The notes under the pieces were generated by a model, which was not told the DNA's origin, did no database searches, and worked only from the letters and a program-made list of their open reading frames with translations. A DNA stretch of 64,000 bases from Vigna angularis (Eukaryota > Streptophyta > Magnoliopsida > Fabales > Fabaceae): positions 21,936,501 to 22,000,500 of the forward strand of contig NC_068971.1 of the NCBI RefSeq assembly GCF_016808095.1, in the 5' to 3' direction. Position 1 is the stretch's first letter, and the number at the start of each line of letters is the position of its first letter. The position numbers and the translations under genes were made by a program. This document shows, in pieces, positions 1 through 11,600 of this stretch.

Positions 1-330
1 TAACAGCGCTTTCACAGAGAAAACCTAAATAGTGCCTCACAACCACCCGTCCAAATGAAAATCTAATCGGATAGAAAGGAAGCTATCAGCTCCGTGAGCG
101 AAAGAACGCCACCTAACGGGAAATGCAACGGTGCAAATGAGTGTAAGGGTAGAGATAAGGCAGAGGAGGAAGAAGAAAGCTGAGTTTAGAGAGAGAAAGG
201 GAAACTGAAATTTGGTTCAGAGTTAGGAAAATGAAAGAACCCCTTCTAAGGTCATGTTGCCTTTGGCCCTTTGGGTCTAGCTGCCCCAGAACATAAGGCC
301 CAATGGCCCATACAGTTTTCTAGGACCTTA
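1..330 (-). promoter_or_regulatory. Possible promoter and 5' UTR of a gene leaving the window to the left
   Basis: This stretch is less AT-rich than the DNA that follows. Read on the minus strand it becomes a pyrimidine-rich leader (CT-rich over about 150-220). Two GGCCCA hexamers (297-302 and 305-310) resemble plant site II elements, which are frequent in promoters of housekeeping genes. No start codon with a long frame is visible, so the coding part would lie outside the window. The call rests on composition and motifs only. Confidence 0.3.
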
Positions 331-1904
331 CAAAATACAATAAAATACAATAAAATTTAATTAAATAATTTAATATTAATATATATATATATATATATTA
401 TTTATATTTATATTTAATGAAAATAAAATATTATATTAATACATAAAATATAATTATGTAGTAACACTCTCCCATAAACCTATATAACTTTTCGAAACAT
501 ACCCTTAACATATACAACAAAAATATTTATATAAAAAATGAAATAATGAAACTAAGAGTAAGTTCAACATACCCTAATCTAAGACTTAAATTTATAAGAG
601 AATATATGAATAATGAAATAAGAGTAAGTTCAACATAATTCAAGCCACACATCTACAAATATTATAGTATGGAAAAACTCTTCTTCAAGTCCACACAATA
701 GTTTATGTACCTTAGATATTACTCAAGTGTGTCAATACTTAATACAAAAATTAATGATTTCAATATTATCTTATAAAAAATTTCATACAATTCTTATTAC
801 ACTTTGACAACCATTTTCATAAAATATATAATTTAAATAAAATTATAAATTTAATCAATTAAATTTATATTTATAATAAATATCCACATATAATCAATTA
901 AAAAGTTAGTTAGGAAGAAAAAAAAAAGGAAAAAATAGTTTTTCTTTTTTAACTTAAATGAAAATTTGACAAAGGCTAATGTTAAGCGATACTCACATTC
1001 TTGTTTGAGAAAAAATTCTTAGCTTGAGAAAAAAATATCTTTAAAAATAAAGTCTAAATCTTTGTTTTATTTTCGCGTGGCCGAAAATCTTTCATTTGAG
1101 TGCAAATATCATAAAATCTACTTTATGCAACAAAATAAGTGATTTTCAAAGGTGTTAATTTAACAAATACAACTGTCTAACACGTTCAAAATGATTAATA
1201 TGATTCATAATTTGCTCAAACATCATTTTCCCTCACTTTAATTCAATCTTGATCATTCAGACTCATTATATATAATTTCATTGGCATTAAGCTCATAAAG
1301 AAACATTGAATATTTTTGTTTCAAAATAAACCTGAATTACTTTGTCTCACATGCAATATAAATTAAAATTAATAATACACAACAAATTTTAACCAATCAA
1401 ATTACATAAATTTCTCAAACCAAACCATTTAAAATATGTTCAACCAACACACAAGTCTAAAACTCAATATCCTAACCATGTCATTTTCATATCTAAATAA
1501 TCTATTATGAAATTTTATCGAAAACGTATTTCACTTACCAATAAATACTTATTCAAAAAGAAAGTTTCAGCTCAAGTAAATAACTATAAACTTCAATAAT
1601 CAAGTTGAGAGAATCACTAAACTCAACTATTCCCACCAAAATTGATAACAAAGTTATAAGAAACAAAATAAAATAAAAACATTTAAAATAAACAGAAACA
1701 TTTTCTATTAAAAACTTTGATCATTTAAAAGCTATAATGAACTCTTATAATCCTATTATGTATCTAATAGAATCACGAAAGATACGAAATTTAAAAAAAC
1801 AATTTAAAAAGAAAGCATAGAGAACACTACACAGAGGGAGAAAGAAAAAAGTAAATGAAAAAAAGAAAGAAGAAAGAGGTAAGTTACATAGCTAATTTAA
1901 ACTT
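331..1904. other. AT-rich intergenic DNA without recognised gene
   Basis: A very AT-rich stretch with a short TA run near 380-400 and many short homopolymers. No reading frame of interest, RNA gene or clear repeat was found on either strand. It ends at the 9-bp target duplication of the first MULE-type element. Confidence 0.6.
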
Positions 1905-3086
1905 GAGTTAATGCCTATTTTCATATGTGATTTTACGTTTTATAAAAAGTTTAAAATTGTTTCATATTTTGTAAAAATGGTTCAAATTAATATTTTTTCT
2001 TATGACGTTAAAAACACTAACGGTAAAGTTGTCCTTAACCAAAACTGAATGAGTTTATAGTTTATCATGACGTGACACTTTGAGGTCAATTGAGGTGTCA
2101 ATTTTAAAAATAAAACTTAATGATATGAATTAGTTATAATAAAGGGTTAAATGAAATTACCTTTAGGTCAAAATCAATTCGTGATTTGGGGCGATTTGAG
2201 GTTGAAGAATATGCTGAAATTGGTGTTGAAATTGGGTTTGTGGGTTCTTCATCTTATCTACTCGTTTTGATAGTTTCAATTCTTCGTGTTTGATTAGAAT
2301 TAATTATGGAAGTTGCTTTGACTCTGTAATTTATACAATATTGATCAGAATCAAAGCTTCACAATTTCACTCTAAGCTAAGAAGAGACATTTACAATTTC
2401 AATTAGGAAGAATTACAAAAGGTTTGTTTCAGAGCTTCAAGTTCTTCTAAAATTTTTCCTAATTTGTATAACCTAATAACATAATAGAAGAACAATTAAA
2501 TTTCTTTAAATCAATTAAGAAAAGAAGAGAATAAGGTTCAAATGGACAAAACTAGGTGGTTGGTGTTCGCGTTCTATGGTTCACGATTTTGATTTCTTGC
2601 GATGTTGAGGTTTTCACAATTTTAGGATTCGCAGATTTTCAGGTTTGGTACGAAGATATTTCAATGACTTATGTAAGGATTAAATGAGGGTTTGCGGTAA
2701 GCTTCGCATTTGAACGAGGGCGCTCACGATGGCTTCGCTAATCAGTGGTGGAATGAAGGAGAAGTTGTGATGGAGGCTGCGGTGTGGCTCAATATTCACT
2801 GTGGCTGGTTCTGGTGATTATGATTACAGTGATTGCAAAAGAAGGAAAAGTGTGATGAAGCTTCTAGTTTTTTGTGGAAAGGGGACTGTCACATGGTAGT
2901 TCCTCATTGGCTGAGCTTGTCACTAGCTAGGGACAACTCTGTCGTTAGTGTTTTTTAACGTCGTAAGCAAAAACGACCAACTTGAAATGTTCTTACAAAA
3001 TATTACACAATTTTGAACTTTTTATAAAAGGTAGGACTATTTTGAACAAATGTTACAAATCGCGGGAACAAAACAGGTATTAAGTC
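1905..3086. mobile_element. MULE-type non-autonomous element with long terminal inverted repeats
   Basis: The ends are inverted copies: GAGTTAATGCC at the left and GGTATTAAGTC at the right. The imperfect inverted repeat continues for roughly 130-150 bp on each side; for example, the AACACTAACG region near 2010 pairs with CGTTAGTGTT near 2945. The element is flanked by a perfect 9-bp direct repeat TTTAAACTT at 1896-1904 and 3087-3095, the duplication size typical of Mutator-like elements. The interior (about 2160-2900) has higher GC and gene-like texture but no long open frame and no transposase, so it is non-autonomous. The interior could be captured host sequence; its source was not recognised. 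Confidence 0.8.
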
Positions 3087-3122
3087 TTTAAACTTTTATA
3101 TTTTATAAAGTAATTTATTTTA

Positions 3123-4759
3123 GGCTTAAATGCTTACTTGGTCCCTATGTTCAGAGATTTTTTTCTGTTTAGTAGCTGCTTTTAAAAGTGTCTTTATTTT
3201 GTCCCAAAGTTATATAAATTGTATCAATCATGTCCCTTCCGTTAAATTGACATAAACAAAGTTAAGTCCATGGTGACGTGGCTATGAAATCAATATTTTT
3301 TTTCTCTCTCCTCTACTTCAACTTTTTTTCTCTCTTGTATATCTTTATGACCTACTTTTTTTTATCTCTCTTTATTGAAAACTCACCACCCTCTTCCACA
3401 ATTCTTTCCTTTCCCCAAGACCTTATAAACCTGCACAACCTCCCTTTACACCATTTTCTTTCTCTTTCATTCACCAATGAGACTCTCACATCCCTCTCTA
3501 ATGCTTGGCCGTGAGATCAAGAGAGGGAGCTTTGTCGGCGTGTGGGTTGGTTGGTGACTGCAGGTATCACTACATGCAAATCTTTCGTGTCTCCTTCATA
3601 ATTCACCCTACTCACATCACTACATCATTTTCACCATTTACATATACAATTCACCATAATAACTTTCACTTTAATTTTTTTTAAATTATAATTAAATATT
3701 AAAAATAATATTTACTTTCAACACTCAAAATACTACCTGTATGATTTTTTTTATAAAGTCAAAATGAATCGTTATCTCTTTCTTCACTTTATTTTTCCTT
3801 GATTTTTTGTGTGAATCTAATTTTTCTTCGTATCATGGAAAAAGAGGTTACTTTTATCTAAACTATAATGTAATTTAAAACTTTTCTAATTATAATCCAA
3901 ATACTCCAAATCGTTGATATTTTTTTTCCTCTTTTGGTGGAGTTTTTAATAGAACCTAACATTGTCATGATTTTTGTTCTTGTGAAAATTCTTAGGGACA
4001 TGGAATTAGTATTATGAGATGCCCTCAACTCAAGATCAATTTTGATCAACAAGAGAAATTTATTTTTTATTGTACACAAACAATACAATATTTTCTAAGA
4101 ATACCAGGTTCATATAAATATATTAATGATGGTTCAATTCTAGTGAAATATTTACTGGTTAAACGTTGAAATGTTTTGGTTATATACTCTTTCTTTTCAT
4201 AGAGTTTTATAATCTTCTTTGGGAACTTATTTCGGTCCAAAGATCTTGAATTTTCCCCGCGACTTAAACTTCTTTCTTTCTTTTTCAATTCAGATATATC
4301 TTATACACACAGGTCCAAGATTGAGAGAAAACTGAGAGTGGGCATGTTGGGTTCTTGGTGAGGAAGTCCTTGAGGGGTGGGAGTTATGCTTCATGGGTTA
4401 TAAGGTTAGGGAGCATTCACATGAGTATGGGAGTGGGGAGTAGTTCAGTGATGATAAAATGGGAGGGAGAGAAAAGAATCGTGGAAGAGGTGGTGAGTTT
4501 TCAGTAAGGAGAGAGAACAAAAAAAGTCATAAAAATACAGAAGAGAGAAAAAAAGTTGAAGGCATGACAGGAAAAGTAAAAGAAAGAGAAAAAAAAGTAC
4601 TCCACATCACTACAGAGTTAACTCTGTTTCTGTCATTTTAATGGAAGGACGTGATTGATACAATTTATACCACTTAAGGACAAAATAGAGACACTTTATA
4701 AAATGAGTACTAAACAAAAAAAAACATCTAAATATAGGGATGAAGTAAGCAATTAAGCC
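3123..4759. mobile_element. MULE-type non-autonomous element, GGCTTAAATGC end family
   Basis: The left end begins GGCTTAAATGCTTACTTGG. The right end is its inverted partner, finishing in AAGCAATTAAGCC. The inverted arms run about 150 bp, including a GATACAATTTA-type block near 4655 that pairs with the region near 3215. The flanks carry a near-perfect 9-bp duplication, TTTATTTTA at 3114-3122 and CTTATTTTA at 4760-4768 (8 of 9). The interior holds a few short open frames (for example 3278-3514 and 4459-4641) with no recognisable domain and no transposase. Its left end lies only 36 bp from the preceding MULE-type element. The ends closely match the 367-bp element at 20709. Confidence 0.75.
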
Positions 4760-4790
4760 CTTATTTTAATATGTTATCATTTTGAAATAT

Positions 4791-4862
4791 AACTTTTTTA
4801 TTTATTAATATTTAATAATAACTTTTTTATTTATTAATATTTAATAATAACTTTTTTATTTC
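4791..4862. repeat. 29-bp AT-rich tandem repeat, about 2.4 copies
   Basis: The unit AACTTTTTTATTTATTAAT followed by ATTTAATAAT is repeated directly from 4791, with a second full copy from 4820 and a partial third from 4849. The copies are nearly identical, so the duplication looks recent (replication slippage). Confidence 0.8.
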
Positions 4863-5492
4863 AATTTAAAATTTATTTGAACACTAATTTAAATTTTAAA
4901 AATTTCTTTTATATCAAATTATTTCTAAAAATCTATTTGACAAAACTAGTTTTTAAATATATATAAAAAATTGATTTTATTGTATCAATCACATCTGTAG
5001 CGAGATTTTTCATTGACAACTTTTCACTCTCTTCTCTTTAATCCAATTAATTTCATCTTATTTTTTTTCTCTTTTATTTTCTTTTAATATGATAAATGTA
5101 TAGAATATATAAAAGGGTAATAGTTAATTCTTTAAAGAAAAAAAGTCTAGATCTTTAAAACCATTAGTTTTTCTGAAAGTTAGTAACTTTTGATGGTGGA
5201 TATGATTCATAGTAATTATAATTTGAAGAGAAAGTGGATGAAAATTGAGGTGATTTGGTTTAATAGGAAGCCAATAATTTAGTTTATTTGTAGTGTGATG
5301 TCCCAATTATTTTAAGTGTATTTTTTAAAATATAAAACAATTTAATTAAAAAAATAAATTGAAAAAGTGAAAAAAAATCGTTTCTTAAAATTATTATTAA
5401 TTAAAATAATAACAAAAAAAAACCCAAATATTAAAATAAATTAATTAATAATTTTTTTAAAATATTTTCATAAATTTATTTTAAATGGCAGA
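4863..5492. other. AT-rich spacer without recognised gene
   Basis: Very AT-rich DNA with A and T runs between the small tandem repeat and the tRNA gene. Nothing coding or structured was recognised. Confidence 0.6.
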
Positions 5493-5565
5493 CGCCGTCT
5501 GTGGGAATCGAACCCACGACCACGTGGTTAAAAGCCACGCGCTCTACCAGCTGAGCTAAGACGGC
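5493..5565 (-). tRNA. tRNA-Lys (anticodon UUU)
   Basis: Read on the minus strand, the 73 bases fold into a complete cloverleaf. The acceptor arm is GCCGTCT pairing with AGACGGC, with discriminator G. The D arm holds the A-box-like TAGCTCAGCTGGTAGAGC. The anticodon stem CGTGG/CCACG closes loop CTTTTAA, which reads UUU. The T arm GTGGG/CCCAC holds the B-box-like GGTTCGATTCC. No intron and no encoded CCA, as usual for plant nuclear tRNA genes. Its 5' end faces the PIG-S gene, whose start codon is 108 bp away on the opposite strand, so the two genes are divergently transcribed. Confidence 0.97.
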
Positions 5566-5673
5566 CAACCGATGATAATCTTAGTTGTTTAGTGTATGGA
5601 AAGTAGTTTCCAGTGGTGAGTGTATTTTTGTCTTCAACCTCTCTAATTCGAACTGGCCAAACCTGGATCAGCA

Positions 5674-8600
5674 ATGGCGGAAATCTCTGATTCTCCATCA
5701 ACTTCAAAACCCGTAGAAGAAAACACGCAAACCCTTACGCCACAAATCGACTCCAAAACCACGCGAAACACAAAACCTGGAGTCAAACGCCTCATTATAT
5801 GTGTCTCAGTGCTCTTCTCATTCATTCTAGGTCCTTTCCTCCCTCTCTTTTCATCTTCAAATATTTTATTATTTATTTATTAATTAATTACTATTTTCTT
5901 GTTGCAGGTTTTCCTCTTCTGTGGAAATCCATCGAAATCTACCGCGCGCCCCTCCCTTTCGATCGAATCGACTCCTTCTCGTCGCAAGTGGAATCGAATC
6001 CCCTGTCATTCCCATGCAGCTTTCAAGCCGTTTTCATCGGTTTCGATTTCAAGGCTTCGCACAGCGAGGTGGCAGCGGCGATCAAGAGGAAAATATCGGA
6101 CCTAGGTCGCGGTGATTGCGGCGGTTGCGGAGGCAATTACTCCGTCGCGGTGGCCGTGGAAAGGGGTGATGTTAGTGCGTTTGATTTTGGTGCGAAGTTG
6201 CGGAGTGATGATGAGGATGCTGATGAATGGGTGAGGAGTGTAGTGAATCAGTATGGAGGAGGGCATGCTTATAGCGTTGTGGTGGTGAATGAAGGGGGGG
6301 AGGTTAGGAGTGTGGTGGGGAAGTATCGGCACGCGTGGATTGTGGGAAGGGTAGAGGAGGAGGAGGCCGTGTTGCGTGTGGCTGAGATCTTTGTTAAGGT
6401 TTTTGTTAATGGAGGGGACGAGGAGGGTCTGGTTCGCAGTGAATTTATGCCTGTTGGTGCTGATGGGAGGATTGTTCTGTCTTTCAGTTTGCTCAATGCA
6501 GACCCTCGAGATTGGATATATGATTGGTATGGATTATGAAGTGGAATTTTAATCAGATTAGTATCAATTGGTAAATGGAATGATTGAGGTTTTGTTTCTG
6601 TTTTATAAATAGTTGATATGTGATTTGATTCTTTTTATGAATAAGGTGCAGCTTCTACTGCATTGTTGCTTGGAAGTTTTCATTTATATAAATTAGTTTT
6701 AGAGAGATGAGATTATTTTCCAGTTTATGGCTTAGTAAGAAAACTTGTGATCATGCTGACACTTTTGGAGATCAGTTCTATATATTTTCATTTTCATGAA
6801 CCAATAATACCACCCTATTGTAATTATAAGATATATACTTATGAAAGTTGAGGCAGATACAGAATGCACCTGCTTCAACTAAGTTGGTGATTTTGTGATT
6901 GGGTAAAGACAAAGATTAACCATGCTGATGTTAAATATTCACTGAACCTGTTATATAATGTAGGTTACATTTTTTATTGTCAGGTCCGGATTATTTGCTT
7001 ATGAACTTTTGAATAGTACCATTTTGAAGTTTTTGTGATTATCATATTGTAGGAATTTTCGTGAAATTGATAAGACTTTGTTACAACCCGTGATTGAGGC
7101 TTTACAACCCATAGCAAACATCAGTGTTGAAAGCCAGGTGAAGTCTCGTGTAAATGTAACAATTATTGCAAGAGTCATTGGATCCCATAGATTAAGTGAT
7201 TTATTGTTCCTCCTGTTTTGCAGGTTTTATACCATACCCCAAAGTCTTCATTTTCTTACTGGGATGATAAGCATGGCAGCCACATATTTACAGCCAAGGA
7301 TCTTCCTTTCTTTGTATGTTCTATCTATGGCTTTGAATTATGATTTATAATATTTAGCTTATTTTGACATCAATTACCATGTTTTGAATTCTAACTTGTA
7401 ACTCAAAATTATTAGCATAACGATGTAATGTAACTTCCCACCTATGCACATACCATATTAGCATGATGTCCAGCTTATAAAATGACGGTATTTTGGTCAC
7501 TCAGGTTTTTCTTATCTTTTTATGTTTGAGTTTTTAGATTTGGTTCTAGTTATATACTTTTTTTTTATGGAAACCTGCCACACTGTTCTTTTTTATTTCC
7601 TCTTAGTAGTTTTTTCAATGTTCCACATATCTGGTGGGATACTATAATAGTATATTTATGACATGAATGGTTCTATCTGAAACAGGTTAATTCAAATGAG
7701 TGGCACTTAGATACTTCTGTTGCAGCAGGAGGAAGGTCAAAAGTATTGCAACTTGTGGTGTATATCACTTGATCCTAAATTTATTTACTTTTTGTTTGAC
7801 ACAAACGTGAACCTAGAATTTGTTTCATTCAATTTACGGTATATCGTCTTTAGTACTAGGTGCAATGGTGGGGAGGAATGAAATTACTTCTCAAGTGTCT
7901 GATTCCAGCTTGTTTATTACGTTATGCTGTAAGACGGCTTACATTTTAAACTTTCTTTATGTTAGGTATATACCATCTGCAAAGGAGTGTCCTCTTCAAC
8001 TGAAGCTTCCAAATGGAGATATCTCTAAAACTAATGGCTTTATATCTCCGGTTATTTATCTTACCTTGAAAAATTTCCTAATAATCTTATAAAATTACGA
8101 AGTCTGTTAACATTATGAAGCATCTATTCTGGAATGTTGCAGATGTGGGGAGGTGTTGTTGTCTGGAATCCCCAAAGCTGTATAAAAGATTTAGAAAGTA
8201 ATGATCCAGTTAGAAATACAATTTCTCACCAGGTTTGTCTTATATTCATTAGTTGGCTATGTTGTTGACAATAATTTCTTCTCATTGTTACTTTTATACA
8301 CAAGTATTTTGTAACAGGATCTCCAGATGCTTTTTGAAGTTCTAATGGGGCAGCTGCGGCAACTCCTTGGTCTGAAGTCTGATAACCTTTATGTTGGTGA
8401 GTCAGGCACATCCATTCTTCTTGGCAGTGAAAGGGGTTTCACAGAATGGTGAGAGTAATAGTCCTTGTTCTACCCTTCTAAAATTGCTAACGGCATGTTT
8501 TATGTAGTTATTTTCTTCTGTTCAAAAAGAAAGAACCAAAAATATGTTGGTTGAAACTGTGTTTCAAATACACAGCATAGTCTGTTTATATAGAATAATT

Positions 8601-11600
8601 ACAATGAATCCAATTAAATGGAGGACATTTTATTCCTATAATCCCTATATAAACATAACTGTACAAATAATAATAATAATAATAATATCAATGATAATAA
8701 TAATAGTAGTAGTAATATAGAGAGAATATGAAACTGATCCTATTCTGATTCTCTGCAGTCCGTCTCAAACTGGAGAAAATAAATCACTCACCCATATGTC
8801 CTTTTTGGTTGGTTGTGTTACTCTACTTTCATTATTCCAAAATGATGGCTTAATGTGGTCAATTGTGCGATTGGCTAGATCAATGATTTATTTTCCTTCT
8901 TGATTTTGACTTGAAATACTTGTGAGACTTCTCTTTGTCTCGTCAAATTTACAGTTTAAAAAAAATCAGATCGAGCTCTACACATCATTCATATGATATA
9001 TTTTAAGCTGTGTTTGATGTGTCTCTGAATTATATTATTCAATGCATTTTACTTATCGTGATTAAAAAATTGGCTTAATGATCTAGTATATGAATCATGA
9101 TCTGATAACCTTGTATTGTCCATTAAATAGAATAACCCTAGACTAGACTACATGGTATTGGTTGATGGTGGTAGAAGGGAAAATTTGTTAAATTTATGTT
9201 GTATGCACGTGGCTAAGAGGCGTAGGCTATTTATATAATTTATTTTCTGGTGTAAGGAACAAATCACCATGAATTTGTTTTTGTGGGGAATTTTGTGTAG
9301 GGAGTTGGATGTTTTGTCTCGGAAGCATATATGCTTTAATCTTCTTTCATGTACTACAACACTTGGATCGCTTTCTAGATTGGTATGTTTGTGAATTAAG
9401 TTTCTTCATCTGTCTGTTTTGGCTGGCTATTGTCTATTTAAATATTGTCGAACTTTCATTTCCTGCAGGTACAGTCATTGCCAAGGATGATTATCATGGA
9501 TGAGATTGGAAAACAGGTGATTTTTTGGTCTACATGCTTGACCATTGCTTGTTAGACTTATGTTCAGATTCATACATATAAGGATTAGTGGCTTAAAAAA
9601 GAACCTCAAGGAAAGAGAAAAAGGAAAACATGATAGAGTTTACTTGTAGGATTTTAGGTTATAGATAGATGCAACACAAAAGAACTTATGTTAAGAAAAT
9701 AGCATAAATTATTCTAACACTCCTGCTCAAGTTGAAACATACAGATTGTATGTTCCAAGCTTGGAACATAAATTGAATGTGTGGTCCTCCCAAGGATTTT
9801 GTCAAAATGTGTGCAAATTTAGCATTAGAGCCAACAAACTCAGTGCAAATTTCCTTGGAGAACAACTTTTCTCTAACAAAATGATTGTCAATGTCTATGT
9901 ATTTGTCCTCTCATGAAACATAGGGTTAGAAACAATGTGAAGTGCTGCATGATTGTCACATTACATCTTCATTTGTTGGATTTCGTAAGACCTTAGTTGT
10001 TGTATAAACTTTTTGATCTACACGAGTTTATGAATGAGTTATGCCATTGTCCTATATTTAGCTTCATCACTTGATCTAGCAACTACGTTTTATCTTTTAC
10101 TTTTCCAAGAATAATATTCCCTCAAATGAAAAACTAGATCCAGTTGTGGAATGTCTATCTACAAGAGATCTTGCCCAATCAGCATCTGATAGGAGGCTAA
10201 AGGTGTATGTGAGAAGAAACAGACGGGAGAAGTAGTTAGTTAGTTAGTGGGTCAGTAGCCTAACTGTTTTATCAGTTAGGAAGGGAGATGTATCTGTTAG
10301 GAGGTCAAACTTGTATAAATAGCTAGAGAGGAGAAGGATAGTTACTTCTTGTTAATTCTTGTATCTGAATCAGACTTGTAGTCTGCTTGGGGGGAGATTA
10401 GGCTCCCACGTTCCTATATTCTTGTATTCTTTCTTGTTTCTCTATAAATCAGAGGAGGTTATTCAGTATTCTGGTGGATTCTGTGAGTTAAAGTGTGGGA
10501 AGCTTATAGGTTTCATTACTCGAGACCTATCATTTGGTCCGACCTGCCGGATCCAAACGAATTGGAGAAAACGCGAAGATGGAGAATGCGACGGAGGCAA
10601 GGCTTGAAGCCATTGAGATTACGATGGAGGGGATGAAGGCTGAATCGGCGGCGGTACGAAGGGACCTTCAACAAATAATGAAGATTTTGGGAACGCAAGG
10701 CCATCACGGTCCTCAGACGGAAGGGAGTTCAGAAGATAGCTCCGTCAACGATAATCAGCATAGGGGACCTAGAGTGATTGGAGTGGGCGAAAATGGTGGA
10801 AAAGGGGGAGAACAGAAACCGTGGAGGAAGAGGGTAGAGTTACCGACCTTTGAAGGAGAGGAGCCACTCAGTTGGCTCAATCGGGCAGAAAGATTCTTTG
10901 ACATACAGAAAGTAACGGACGACGAAGAAAAGGTGGAACTCGCATATGTGAGCATGGAGGGGAGTGCGGCGTACTGGTTTACGTTTTGGAAAGAGAAGGC
11001 CCGAAATCGATCGTGGGATGGCCTGAAGACGGCCATGATTAATCGCTTTGGAAAGGGATTCAGAGGCACGGTGTTCGAGCGATTGGCCACTCTACGGCAA
11101 GAAGGCACGGTGGAAGAATTTGTTCGGAGTTTCAAAACGTTGATGGGGCAGACGAAAGGGGTACCGGAGGAACAGGTGTTAGGGTATTTCTTGGCTGGGT
11201 TACGGGAAGACGTGAAGGGACAGGTGCGAATTCAGAATCCTTCTGAATTAATGGAAGCGATGAGGATAGCAAGGGATGTGGAAGACGCGGCGCTGCGAGT
11301 TCAAGGATGGCAAGCAAGTGGGTTTAAGACGAACCCATACGTTATGCGACCCATCGGAAATGTGACGCGAACGGAGCCGGTGAGAACTGCGACGACCCAA
11401 GTGGTGAAAACGGAGGGTGGAGGAGTCGCGAGAAGAGAGGGAGTGGCGTCGAACATGGTGACGAGAGGGAGCGTTGCGACGGCCGGTGACGGTCGAACCA
11501 GGGCGGTCCGTAACTTGCCCTATCCTGAGTTCCTTAAGAGGCGAGAAGAGGGTAGGTGTTATCGATGTGGAGGGCCCTTTGCCCCCGGCCACCGGTGCAC

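Noticed and set aside
3278..4641. Several short open frames inside the second MULE-type element
   Set aside because: No domain, low-complexity composition and no splice support; probably random frames in captured or filler DNA.
10534..10578. Upstream extension of the chromovirus gag frame
   Set aside because: It begins at a TTG right after the LTR in the primer-site region; the first ATG at 10579 is more plausible.
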